From contig JNKJ01000017.1 of assembly GCA_000702025.1 (NCBI GenBank), positions 1 to 64,000 on the forward strand: 64,000 nucleotides of DNA. Reading direction: 5' to 3'. Below, piece after piece: positions 8,637-15,820 of this stretch. The position numbers and the translations under genes were made by a program. The notes under the pieces were generated by a model. It saw nothing but the letters and a program-made list of their open reading frames with translations. It made no database searches and was not told the origin of the DNA. The stretch comes from Blautia schinkii DSM 10518. Lineage in GTDB: Bacteria; Bacillota; Clostridia; Lachnospirales; Lachnospiraceae. Each line of letters begins with the position of its first letter. Position 1 is the stretch's first letter.

Positions 8637-9861
8637 TATTTATGAATATATTAAGATGGCCGTGCACAATATTATGGCAAACAAAGGCCGTTCATTTCTC
8701 ACAATGCTGGGGATTATTATTGGTATTGCCTCGGTGATTGCTATCGTGTCTATCGGCGAGGGCACTAAAAACCAGATGAACAGCGAAATCAGTGATGTGG
8801 GCGGCGGCCAGATTTATATTAACTGCAGCAGCGATGCGCAGACCGACGATGAATGGATACTACCCGGCGACATCGAGGCTGTGCGGGCTATGGACGGCGT
8901 GGAGGGCGTAAGCATCTCGGAAACCTATGAAGGCGAAACTGTGACAGGCAAAGGAAACTTTAAGCTCTATGTGACTGCAGAGGGCCAGGATGCGAAGCTC
9001 ATCAATAATGCAAATATGAAGCATGGAGTATACTTTGGCGAAAATGAGGTCAATGAGGGAAAGAATGTCTGCGTAATCTCAGATTCCGATGCGAAAAGGT
9101 TATTTGGCACTGACGATGTGGTAGGTATGACCTTGGATGTGACCTGCTATGGGCTTACCAAGAGCTTCCGCATCGGTGGAGTTACCACTCAGAAGGAGAA
9201 TGGTACTTTTGTCAGCTACACCTATGAGGGAATGCCGGTCACAATCAACGTGCCATACACTGCTATGAACGATCTGACTGGAAATATGGACTATTTTTAT
9301 TCCATGACGATTCAGGCGGACAAGAGCCTGGATACCCAGAAAGTGGCGGACGAGGTAGTACGTCTGTTGGAAAAGCGCCACCAGAGCGCCGGGGAGGACT
9401 ATTTCCAGGTGCAGAACTTCCAGGATGTAATGAAGTCCATGAACGATATGCTGGGCATGGTGACTGCATTTATCTCCTTTGTGGCCGGGATTTCTCTGCT
9501 GGTGGGCGGCATTGGTGTCATGAACATTATGCTGGTTTCCGTCACCGAGCGGACCCGGGAGATTGGCATCCGCAAATCCCTCGGTGCAAAAACCTCATCC
9601 ATCATGCTGCAGTTTCTGGCGGAGGCCGCTATCCTTACAGCTATCGGAGGAATCATCGGAATTGTGGTGGGTATTGCCGGAGGGTTCGGAATCTGTACGC
9701 TTATCAGCGCCAGCATGGAAATGACCATCCAGCCGGGTATCAGTCCTTCCACTATTCTGGTGGCGACGTTGTTCTCCTGTGCGGTAGGCGTGTTTTTTGG
9801 CATCTACCCCGCCCGCAAAGCTGCGCGTTTGAGCCCGATCGAGGCGTTGAGAAGAAATTAA
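8629..9861 (+). CDS. MacB-like ABC transporter permease (FtsX fold)
   Basis: 410 residues with MacB architecture. N-terminal helix with FLTMLGIIIGIASVIAIVSIGEGT, extracytoplasmic domain (about 50-270), then three helices at the C-terminus, including GGIGVMNIMLVSVTERTREIGIRKSLGA and FFGIYPARKAARLSPIEALR, both hallmarks of the family. It forms the membrane channel of the three-gene efflux system. Start: ATG 8629 overlaps the previous stop (ATGAGTAG) and has GGGAGAGGG upstream. An in-frame extension to 8494 lies in the repeat tail of the previous gene. Confidence 0.92.
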   Translation: MSSIYEYIKMAVHNIMANKGRSFLTMLGIIIGIASVIAIVSIGEGTKNQMNSEISDVGGGQIYINCSSDAQTDDEWILPGDIEAVRAMDGVEGVSISETYEGETVTGKGNFKLYVTAEGQDAKLINNANMKHGVYFGENEVNEGKNVCVISDSDAKRLFGTDDVVGMTLDVTCYGLTKSFRIGGVTTQKENGTFVSYTYEGMPVTINVPYTAMNDLTGNMDYFYSMTIQADKSLDTQKVADEVVRLLEKRHQSAGEDYFQVQNFQDVMKSMNDMLGMVTAFISFVAGISLLVGGIGVMNIMLVSVTERTREIGIRKSLGAKTSSIMLQFLAEAAILTAIGGIIGIVVGIAGGFGICTLISASMEMTIQPGISPSTILVATLFSCAVGVFFGIYPARKAARLSPIEALRRN

Positions 9862-9879
9862 AAAATTGAAAAATTACCC

Positions 9880-9908
9880 TTGACAAATGTATCGGTTTAG
9901 AGTAAAAT
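9880..9908 (+). promoter_or_regulatory. Promoter of tRNA-Arg
   Basis: TTGACA (9880-9885), 17 nt, TAAAAT (9903-9908), about 31 bp before the mature tRNA 5' end. Confidence 0.8.
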
Positions 9909-9939
9909 ACTCATTGTTGCGAAGGTGATTCGCAAGGAT

Positions 9940-10013
9940 GTGCGTTTAGCTCAGCTGGATAGAGCGTTTGGCTACGGACCAAAAGGTCGGGGGTTCGAAT
10001 CCTCTAACGCACG
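9940..10013 (+). tRNA. tRNA-Arg (anticodon ACG)
   Basis: Acceptor stem GTGCGTT/AACGCAC, D arm GCTC...GAGC, anticodon stem TTTGG/CCAAA with loop CTACGGA (anticodon ACG), T arm with TTCGAAT and discriminator G. CCA is not encoded. The A34 would be edited to inosine to read CGU, CGC and CGA. The 3' half (from 9972) is the prophage attachment core, so the 3' part of the working tRNA gene comes from the phage. Confidence 0.95.
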
Positions 10014-10081
10014 TATGAAAAGCCTTGATTTTACAGGGTTTGTAAAAAAGAAAGCACTCCATAGCGGGGTGCTTTTTTCGT
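9972..10081 (+). repeat. attL: 110-bp direct repeat overlapping tRNA-Arg
   Basis: Identical to 44213-44279 over its first 67 bp (9972-10038). After one mismatch (T10039 versus C44280) it is identical again to 10081. It includes the tRNA anticodon loop to 3' end and the tRNA terminator. Confidence 0.95.
10051..10078. terminator. Bidirectional terminator between tRNA-Arg and integrase
   Basis: AAAGCACTCC (10051-10060) pairs with GGGGTGCTTT (10066-10075), followed by TTTTTT on the plus strand and preceded by an A-tract (T-tract on the minus strand). It can end both the tRNA and int transcripts. The same hairpin recurs in attR. Confidence 0.85.
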
Positions 10082-10082
10082 G

Positions 10083-10103
10083 TTTGACTAACATTTGACT
10101 AAC
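10083..10103. promoter_or_regulatory. Integrase arm-type repeats, left
   Basis: TTTGACTAAC occurs twice in direct orientation with one base between. The same 21-bp block is found at 44074-44094 near attR. Paired direct repeats next to both attachment cores fit arm-type binding sites of a tyrosine integrase. Confidence 0.6.
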
Positions 10104-10104
10104 G

Positions 10105-11394
10105 TTACGCTTTTCTTGAAAATAAGTCATCGAAGACATCAGCGGCCTTTTCATCCATCCGCTTGAGGGCATGACTGTAAATGTCCATTGTGGTGCTTGT
10201 CTGCGCATGTCCCAGCCGATTTGACACTGTACGTGGGTCCATGTTCTGACTGATAAGTAATGTGGCTGATGTATGACGAAGACCATGCAGGGGGATTTCA
10301 GGAAGTTTTTTGTCGGGGGCAGTTACCTGCTCATTATATCGTCGTATTATTTTCTTAAAAGTGTTGTAAGGAGTATCCAGGTGCATCTGTTTTCCATTCC
10401 ATTGTATAAAAATATGGTTTTCGCCTTCCCATTGAGTTCCTAAAGATAGACGGTACTCAAGTTGTTCCTTACGATATTCTCGGGCAACCTCCATAACAGA
10501 CTTAGGTACAGAAATTAAGCGCACAGACGATTTTGTCTTGGGAGATTTTGTCACAGGTTTTCCATTAACATTTGCGGTACTTTTGGTTATGCTTATAGAG
10601 TTTTTTTGAAAATCTATGTCTGACCATTCCAAAGCGATAAGTTCCCCGCGACGCATTCCGCAGAATAATGCCAGGAGAAAGAAAAGCCTAAACTGTGTTG
10701 GGACTTTACGTGTTTCCGTGTAATCGCATACGTGGTATTGTTTTCCTGTATCATCAATTCTGTCATGAGCTTTATAAGAGGATGTATATTCCCTGTCCAG
10801 TAGTCCCAGGAAAACTTCTGCCTGCTCAAGAGAGAAGTATTTAATTTTATCGCATGTGCGGGCCATTTTTGGGGGAGATACTCGTTCACAAGGATTTTCC
10901 ATTACAATATTCCATTTCATCGCGGTGGTGTAAATGCCGCTAATGATATTATGGACATGCCGTATAGTCTTTGGAGAATAGCCTCCATCGCGCCCATCTT
11001 TGCGCTCTGACGCGAGTTTATCATATAGTTTGTTTAAGTGCCTGGGTTGCAGTTTTGAAAGCTTTAAATGACCGATTACAGGGATTATGTGGGCATCCAA
11101 CAGATATTTGTATGTTGATATAGTAGTTGATTCAAGCTGCTTTTCGGCATAGTCAGACAGCCATATTTCTGTAAAATCTTTGAAAGTTATTTTTTCTCCA
11201 TTCAGATATTTTCCTGACTTGACCTTTTCTTCAAATTCAAAAACAAATTTCTCCAGGGCCTTTTGGTTTTGCTTGGCAGTCTTATTGGAATCGGGGGTAA
11301 ATGTAGCAGTTTCAATAAGCTGTTTGCCTTGACTGTCCCTCCCATTTGATACCGTTATCTGATAGTTGTTCCCACGTTTTCTTACACTTGCCAT
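10105..11394 (-). CDS. int: Tyrosine-family site-specific integrase
   Basis: 429 residues. An N-terminal arm-binding region (MASVRKRGNNYQITVS), a core-binding SAM-like domain (about 60-165, FTEIWLSDYAEKQLESTTISTYK) and a catalytic domain with CGMRRGEL (Arg I), LHGLRHTSATL (His-x-x-Arg), GHAQTSTTMDIYSH (His/Trp position and Tyr nucleophile). All catalytic residues are present. It recombines attP with the tRNA-Arg site. ATG has GGAGGAGATATATT upstream. It is transcribed toward attL, and a 14-bp palindrome lies just upstream of the ribosome site. Confidence 0.95.
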   Translation of the reverse strand: MASVRKRGNNYQITVSNGRDSQGKQLIETATFTPDSNKTAKQNQKALEKFVFEFEEKVKSGKYLNGEKITFKDFTEIWLSDYAEKQLESTTISTYKYLLDAHIIPVIGHLKLSKLQPRHLNKLYDKLASERKDGRDGGYSPKTIRHVHNIISGIYTTAMKWNIVMENPCERVSPPKMARTCDKIKYFSLEQAEVFLGLLDREYTSSYKAHDRIDDTGKQYHVCDYTETRKVPTQFRLFFLLALFCGMRRGELIALEWSDIDFQKNSISITKSTANVNGKPVTKSPKTKSSVRLISVPKSVMEVAREYRKEQLEYRLSLGTQWEGENHIFIQWNGKQMHLDTPYNTFKKIIRRYNEQVTAPDKKLPEIPLHGLRHTSATLLISQNMDPRTVSNRLGHAQTSTTMDIYSHALKRMDEKAADVFDDLFSRKA

Positions 11395-11414
11395 AATATA
11401 TCTCCTCCTTTGAT

Positions 11415-11428
11415 TTGCGCCGGCGCAA
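11415..11428. promoter_or_regulatory. TTGCGCCGGCGCAA palindrome upstream of int
   Basis: A perfect 14-bp palindrome 21 bp upstream of the int start codon. Its 12-bp core TGCGCCGGCGCA recurs at 22970-22981 and 33878-33893. The latter is also just upstream of a ribosome site. Possible operator or RNA hairpin. Confidence 0.55.
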
Positions 11429-11454
11429 TTGGCCGGATTATAGGTACAAAAATA

Positions 11455-11590
11455 ACAGCCAGCGAACTTGTGTTCCGCTTGCGGGCTGTCTCCGGAGATG
11501 ATACAATATTAGTTGCGAAGTAATATATGTATGCATCTCCGGATGTATAGCCGTCCTGGTGTTGGTAGCACTGGGGCGGTTTTTATTTGG
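11455..11590 (+). ncRNA. Candidate structured RNA: three stem-loops, last a terminator
   Basis: First stem: ACAGCC..GCGAAC pairing with GTTCCGC..GGGCTGT (about 11455-11490). Second: a stem of about 20 bp, TCCGGAGATG...CATCTCCGGA with inner AATATTA/TAATAT (11493-11541). Third: GCCGTCCTGGTG/CACTGGGGCGGT (11550-11580), followed by TTTTTATTT, a rho-independent terminator on the plus strand. A possible promoter, TTGCGG-17-TACAAT, overlaps the first two stems and would give an RNA of about 75 nt. No protein is encoded. Function unknown. Confidence 0.5.
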
Positions 11591-11624
11591 GTTATTTGGT
11601 TTTTATTTATTTTTTTGTGCATAA

Positions 11625-11755
11625 TTGACAAATAGTTGTATATGATATATAATATAAATAAGTTAACTCGTGAAGGATAAGGCTGGGTTCCTGAATAGGA
11701 GTAGGTCATAAGACTTAGAATTCCTTTGCCCCTGGGGTTGACTTATTTTTTTGAA
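11625..11755 (+). ncRNA. Candidate small RNA with consensus promoter
   Basis: TTGACA (11625-11630), exactly 17 nt, TATAAT (11648-11653): a perfect sigma-A promoter with no ORF behind it. A hairpin at 11708-11748 (ATAAG/CTTAT around AATTCC/GGGGTT) followed by TTTTTTT would end a transcript of about 95 nt. It overlaps the 3' end of the convergent DUF3644 gene by a few bases, and the hairpin can serve that gene too. Target unknown. Confidence 0.5.
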
Positions 11756-12723
11756 AGTAAATCCCGAAGGTTCTGGATAATCATATCAGGATCTTTTTTT
11801 ATTTCTTCAACAATAAAATCTATAGTTTGTATGCTATATCCAAAAGTATGTGTTAACTGGTGCTGGTAACAAAGTTTAGGATTTTTCTTTATTCCGTAAT
11901 ATTTACAGAACAAATTAAAATGATATGAATTAAAATTCTTTTCCTCTCCTTTGAATTTTAAAATAGTATTTGAACGTTTCAAACGTTCTCTGATTTCCTC
12001 AATACAATTACTTGAGCTATATTTGTGTGTTACATTAGGATCCTTTAATTCCTTGACGATTTTCACTTTTGCATCTGCATTATTATCTATACCAATAATA
12101 GAAGTTGCTTTATCCTTGTTTTTGGTTATGTAATGATAATGTTCTATTCTTATGGCGAATTTTGCATTGTTAGATTCAATCGCACCAGAAATAGTTTTGT
12201 TTGCAGACAACAATTTCCTGGAAATTTCCTCGGGGTATCTCGCAATGATTTCCGATTCATTTAAAGCTTTCATGCTTACTGAAAGGGTTAAGAAATTTTG
12301 CGGAATAATTGTAGTCATATCAATATTGTGAAACGCCATAATTTTTTCGTTAAAATTAAGTATGCATGATTGAAATAAAGGGACGTAAACCATCTCATAT
12401 TCTTCAGTAATAAAATGTGTACTGGTATTTCTAAGTTCAATTATTTTTTCCAAATTTAATCTAAGAGGATCCTTATTATTGGTAAAAACTTCCTTTATAG
12501 TATTTTCTAAAGATATTGTTCTGTTTTTATTGTCCGGATAATAGATACTATTTGGTCCTTTAGTTTTCAGCAGGTGGGCTTTCAGCATCAATTCCCAGGC
12601 ATTACATATAAATAAGCTAAATCCCTCTACGCGGTATTTAATTGTCGGCTTATTATATAATTCAATTGCCATTATAAAAGCTTCCTTGGACTTTCCCAAT
12701 AAACGCTCTTCTAATTTTTCCAT
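11743..12723 (-). CDS. DUF3644 family protein with HEPN-like RNTSTH motif
   Basis: About 326 residues from ATG 12723, which has GGGGAGAAGGA upstream. A longer frame to 12807 runs through a terminator hairpin and is not accepted. The N-terminal half (KSKEAFIMAIELYNKPTIKYRVEGF, NAWELMLKAHLL, NRTISLENTIKEVF, LEKIIELRNTSTHF) matches the DUF3644 family as I know it. RNTSTH fits the R-x4-H motif of HEPN ribonucleases, which are common in abortive infection and toxin systems. The C-terminal half is less conserved. AT-rich, minus strand, between integrase and the type I toxin: a typical lysogenic-conversion slot. An RNase or defence role is inferred, not shown. Confidence 0.75.
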   Translation of the reverse strand: MEKLEERLLGKSKEAFIMAIELYNKPTIKYRVEGFSLFICNAWELMLKAHLLKTKGPNSIYYPDNKNRTISLENTIKEVFTNNKDPLRLNLEKIIELRNTSTHFITEEYEMVYVPLFQSCILNFNEKIMAFHNIDMTTIIPQNFLTLSVSMKALNESEIIARYPEEISRKLLSANKTISGAIESNNAKFAIRIEHYHYITKNKDKATSIIGIDNNADAKVKIVKELKDPNVTHKYSSSNCIEEIRERLKRSNTILKFKGEEKNFNSYHFNLFCKYYGIKKNPKLCYQHQLTHTFGYSIQTIDFIVEEIKKDPDMIIQNLRDLLSKK

Positions 12724-12761
12724 TTCCTTCTCCCCTCTTTCCCCGCTGTTAATTGTCCCAA

Positions 12762-12787
12762 TGTTGGTAGCACTGGGGCGGTTTTTA
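12762..12787 (+). terminator. Second copy of a 26-bp terminator repeat
   Basis: The 26 bases are identical to 11560-11585 and contain GGTAGCACTGGGGCGG plus the T-run. Here the 5' arm is GTCCCAATG (about 12755-12763) pairing with CACTGGGGC. Plus-strand terminator. It lies in the leader of the DUF3644 gene, so a transcript ending here would be antisense to that gene's 5' end. Confidence 0.6.
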
Positions 12788-12792
12788 AAATA

Positions 12793-12830
12793 TTGACAGT
12801 TAAGCATATTTTGACTATAATATACTTAAC
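12793..12830 (+). promoter_or_regulatory. Perfect promoter with overlapping operator, antitoxin RNA
   Basis: TTGACA (12793-12798), 17 nt, TATAAT (12816-12821). An inverted repeat GTTAAGCATATT (12799-12810)/AATATACTTAAC (12819-12830) overlaps the spacer and -10 with one mismatch, suggesting a repressor site. The half AATATACTTA recurs at 13071-13080 (minus strand), where a toxin -10 could lie. Confidence 0.8.
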
Positions 12831-12937
12831 AAGACAGCCAGTAAGGGAGGTCAAGGCTCCCCGCCCTGGTAAATTAGATTAGTTTAAGATATAGCCGCCT
12901 ATTCTTTACCAGAGAGCAGGGCGGCTATTTCTTATTT
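12829..12937 (+). ncRNA. Antisense antitoxin RNA of the type I toxin
   Basis: Starts about 8 nt after the perfect promoter and ends at the hairpin ATAGCCGCC (12891-12899)/GGCGGCTAT (12920-12928) followed by TTCTTATTT, giving about 105 nt. It is complementary to the last codons and 3' untranslated region of the toxin mRNA on the minus strand. This is the convergent 3'-overlap layout of the B. subtilis txpA/RatA and bsrG/SR4 pairs. A second pairing, CCGCCCTGGTAAA (12861-12873) with TTTACCAG..AGGGCGG, allows an alternative fold. Confidence 0.75.
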
Positions 12938-13008
12938 GTGTATCTGAGGATTGCTACAATCAAGCTGGCTGTTGTCAGTATAATCATAAGCGTCTCATAT
13001 GTACTCAT
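12925..13008 (-). CDS. Type I toxin, TxpA/BsrE-like small membrane peptide (27 aa)
   Basis: 27 residues starting MSTYETLM, one hydrophobic helix (IILTTASLIVAILRY) and a basic tail TNKK. The start matches TxpA (MSTYESLM) and the whole pattern matches the holin-like toxin family (TxpA, BsrG, BsrE). Such peptides insert in the membrane and depolarise or disturb the envelope when their antisense RNA is lost. ATG 13008 has GGAGGGG with 6-nt spacing. A second in-frame ATG two codons earlier is too close to the site. The stop codon and 3' UTR overlap the antitoxin RNA. A likely -10 (TATACT, minus strand) is at 13073-13078 with no clear -35. Confidence 0.85.
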   Translation of the reverse strand: MSTYETLMIILTTASLIVAILRYTNKK

Positions 13009-13149
13009 AAGCATCCCCTCCTGTCAAGACTCAGGGCAGGGAACCACAGCCGCTCTACTGGCTGCCTGGGTAAGTATATTATTGGATGCCCCTGGTTTGG
13101 GTAGTACCAGGGGCTGGAATATTTAGTTTTGAAGAAGCAGAATGCTAAC

Positions 13150-14265
13150 TTAAGGATGGCAATTTCCACAAGGGTCATATCCCATTGCGATTGCTTCATC
13201 GCGGGTTCCTGTGAAATCGCTTCTGTTTTCAGATGCCATTTTCTCAACACTATTGCAATCGGGATAATGAAATTTCAAAGTGTTGGTGTTTAAGACATAG
13301 GTAATATCAGAATCGCCTGGAACCTGCGTGTCTGTAGTCTGACCCTGAATTTCCTCTGAGGCGGCTGGTGTATCTACATCTCTTCCGGAATAATCTCCGC
13401 TTGGTTCAGCACTCCATGAGATTCCGTTCCCATCAAGAGTAGCAGTAACAGTTCCCTGCAAGTCAGTCCTGAACAAGTTTAAGTTCCTGTTCTGCAACCG
13501 GGTCATGGTATCCTGTGCTGGATGACGGAATTTATTATCTGATCCGCAGCTTATGACTGCATATTGCGGATTAACAGAATTTAAAAATTCTTCTGATGTG
13601 GCCGCAGCACTCCCGTGGTGCCCGACCATTAAAATATCTGAGGAAAGGTCTGCCCCGGAGGACATCATTGTATTCTCACTTTGGTTTGAAGCATCCCCTG
13701 TTAATAATACGGATGAACCGTTACAGGAGGCTTTTATTACGATGGAGCATTCATTGGGATCCGCATATAGTTCCAATGGAGCCAGTATCTCTAATGTAGC
13801 AGAGCCCAAAGTATAAGTATCCCCAACGGACGGAGAAACAATAGATTCGCCTTTCTCATTAATTTTATTGATCAGAGATGCGTAAATATCTGTATCTCCC
13901 ACATAATTTGGACCTAAGATGGTATTGGCAGGAAATACATTCACAACACCCACCAGGCCGCTTATATGGTCTAAATCGTAGTGTGACGCAATAATGTAGT
14001 CAAGTGATTCAATGCCTTGCTCCTTCAGGTAAGAAACGACGTAAGAGGAGCGCTCCGGTCCTCCACCGTCATATATCGCATAATGGCCATCTGATTCTAA
14101 CAAGACGGAAACACCTTGTCCGACATCCAGGAAGTGAACGGTCAGTGCTCCGGGATTTTCCTGCGCGGATACGGTGGTTTGTGGAATGCTGAAAAACGTA
14201 AGAATCCCAAATACAATAGCGAATATCCACATTGCCCAAGTTCTTTCGTACCATTTCATTTTCAT
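13150..14265 (-). CDS. Secreted ComEC-like metallo-beta-lactamase-fold hydrolase with C-terminal Ada-like metal-binding module
   Basis: 371 residues. Signal peptide (about 1-34, WAMWIFAIVFGILTFFSIPQT..VSAQ). MBL domain with FLDVGQGVSVLL, SHYDLDHISG (metal motif), LLTGDAS and GHHGS (about 45-270). Then an acidic linker and a C-terminal module with YVLNTNTLKFHYPDC...CGNCHP, resembling the Ada-type zinc-binding segment often fused to extracellular nucleases. The MBL part resembles the C-terminal domain of ComEC. It may act on DNA or another phosphoester outside the cell. In this position it is probably a lysogenic-conversion gene. ATG has AAAGGAGGG upstream. Confidence 0.82.
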   Translation of the reverse strand: MKMKWYERTWAMWIFAIVFGILTFFSIPQTTVSAQENPGALTVHFLDVGQGVSVLLESDGHYAIYDGGGPERSSYVVSYLKEQGIESLDYIIASHYDLDHISGLVGVVNVFPANTILGPNYVGDTDIYASLINKINEKGESIVSPSVGDTYTLGSATLEILAPLELYADPNECSIVIKASCNGSSVLLTGDASNQSENTMMSSGADLSSDILMVGHHGSAAATSEEFLNSVNPQYAVISCGSDNKFRHPAQDTMTRLQNRNLNLFRTDLQGTVTATLDGNGISWSAEPSGDYSGRDVDTPAASEEIQGQTTDTQVPGDSDITYVLNTNTLKFHYPDCNSVEKMASENRSDFTGTRDEAIAMGYDPCGNCHP

Positions 14266-14347
14266 AATTAAAACCCTCCTTTGTATAATATGGGAATATT
14301 ATACAATATTGTATGGCTAAAAGCATTACTACAGTATACGGTAGTAG

Positions 14348-14809
14348 TTACTCCAGCATTTTGATTACGCTCAAAGAAGGAATAAAGTAAATAATATAAT
14401 TATCCAGTGTAGTGAACAACCCATACTTTGATTTATAATAATCAACAGCATCATTTAAATATATATCTGTAACGTCCAGGTACTCCGCTATTTCATGACG
14501 GTTACGGCAGCCACGCTCATAGGCACGAATAAGTCCCATAAGACCGATTTTTAAATTGTAACCATACCCTACGGCGCGCTGTTCCTGCTTTCTGTTTGAC
14601 ACGTTGTCTTGATTTATAATGTCCCCAGTGGAAGTGTAGTAGTGCCCTAGCTCTTCTGCAAGAACGCAGGATTTCTCTACAGTTGTGGGGATTGACTTGC
14701 GGATAGCAACCCGATTTCCTTTAATACGCCCATTGTTATTTATCAGAGGCTTTTCTTTGACAATAAGACCTGTTTCGTCTGCTCTGAGTAGTAATTCATC
14801 GTAAGTCAA
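14348..14809 (-). CDS. ImmA/IrrE-type metallopeptidase
   Basis: 153 residues. EELGHYYTS (about 51-59) is the HExxH-like zinc motif with the last half of HELGHY kept. The first His is replaced by Glu (AEELGH), so ligand identity is uncertain. In ICEBs1 the ImmA protease cleaves the ImmR repressor to induce the element. Here the gene follows the CI-like repressor after 5 bp, so the pair probably controls lysogeny. TTG start at 14809 with GGGAGTGA upstream. Confidence 0.82.
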   Translation of the reverse strand: MTYDELLLRADETGLIVKEKPLINNNGRIKGNRVAIRKSIPTTVEKSCVLAEELGHYYTSTGDIINQDNVSNRKQEQRAVGYGYNLKIGLMGLIRAYERGCRNRHEIAEYLDVTDIYLNDAVDYYKSKYGLFTTLDNYIIYFIPSLSVIKMLE

Positions 14810-14814
14810 TTAAA

Positions 14815-15663
14815 TCACTCCCATTCCTTATCATCATCCATTATTGCATCATCATGGGCCTGGTCTTCCGGAGTGGATACCTTGTCTGTGCGGGCCTGGG
14901 CGGCGTTGAGTGAAAAATTTTTCAATATTATATTTTTCATATCAACGGAATCTGAATTAATGGCTGATAGATCACTATCCTTGGGAAGTGATTTATTTAG
15001 TTCTTCTAAAAATAAATCTAATTCTTCTGCAGAAAGATTTTTTAATAGTTTAAGTATATCTTTAGAAATATTATCTCTTGAAATTTTATCAATAAGTATG
15101 TCGGTCTGGGTATTGTTTGATTCAGCTAGAAGCGCACCAGTGAGATAGCCTAAAGTATAACTAGGATTTTGTGACAGTAAATTCAGCAATTGCATAATGT
15201 TTGTAGCACCTATATTTTTGTGATTTATCTCAAAATCCAGATATTTTTTTAGTGGAATATGGGATTCCTGGGCGACTGTCCGTTCTGTCTTATCTTTGTC
15301 TATTCTCCTTTTTCGACAAAACTGTGATAAATATTTTAATGTTTGCTCTGGAAAGGTTTCTAATAATGTATTTAAATTATCTATGTCTTCCTTCAAAATG
15401 TTTGTATCTATAACATGCTCTTTTACTCGTATATTAATTCTTTCCATAGACACATCATATCCCATAAGCCAAGTTTCACTAACATCTAAGGCTTTTGATA
15501 TAGTATATAATTTATCGGACTTAGGCTTAGCGTATCCAGACATGTAATGACTAATAGTGGATTTCGATATCGACGTTATTTGTGCTAATTCACTAGGCTT
15601 CATATTTCTTAATGACAAGGCTTTTTTTAATCTTACCTTGAAATCTTCAACTATTTTGTCCAT
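14815..15663 (-). CDS. CI-type phage repressor (XRE helix-turn-helix)
   Basis: 282 residues. An N-terminal XRE domain (about 8-65) has MKPSELAQITSISKSTISHYMSGYAKP as helix-turn-helix. The rest is helical and lacks the S24 Ser-Lys protease signature, so inactivation by the neighbouring ImmA protease is more likely than self-cleavage. ATG has TAGGAGG upstream. It is divergent from the Cro-like gene across a region with GTTTCA-n4-TGAAAC operators. Confidence 0.85.
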   Translation of the reverse strand: MDKIVEDFKVRLKKALSLRNMKPSELAQITSISKSTISHYMSGYAKPKSDKLYTISKALDVSETWLMGYDVSMERINIRVKEHVIDTNILKEDIDNLNTLLETFPEQTLKYLSQFCRKRRIDKDKTERTVAQESHIPLKKYLDFEINHKNIGATNIMQLLNLLSQNPSYTLGYLTGALLAESNNTQTDILIDKISRDNISKDILKLLKNLSAEELDLFLEELNKSLPKDSDLSAINSDSVDMKNIILKNFSLNAAQARTDKVSTPEDQAHDDAIMDDDKEWE

Positions 15664-15820
15664 TGTTTTACCTCCTAATTGTATAATATCAAAAATGAAA
15701 CAAAATTACAATAGATTTGATGCTAAAGGTTTAAAATTTGAAAATTTGGTATTGACATTGGAAGTTCGGGTAGAGTATACTACAAATAGTTTCAAAAATG
15801 AAACCAAGGGAGGTGAGAGG
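15664..15820. promoter_or_regulatory. Lysogeny switch region: divergent promoters and operators
   Basis: Plus strand: TTGACA (15752-15757), 18 nt, TATACT (15776-15781), driving the early genes. Minus strand: TTGTAA, 17 nt, TATTAT, driving the repressor, with an operator-like TATCAAAAATGAAAC (about 15686-15701) in its spacer. A perfect operator, GTTTCAAAAATGAAAC, lies at 15789-15804 just behind the early -10. Both placements would let one protein shut off either promoter. Confidence 0.75.

Noticed and set aside
11509-11709. 66-aa minus-strand frame between integrase and DUF3644
   Set aside because: No proper ribosome site, it runs through two terminator/hairpin structures and a plus-strand consensus promoter, and its composition is random-looking.
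12938-13126. 62-aa plus-strand frame opposite the type I toxin
   Set aside because: No ribosome site before it. It is the antisense shadow of the toxin gene and its leader.
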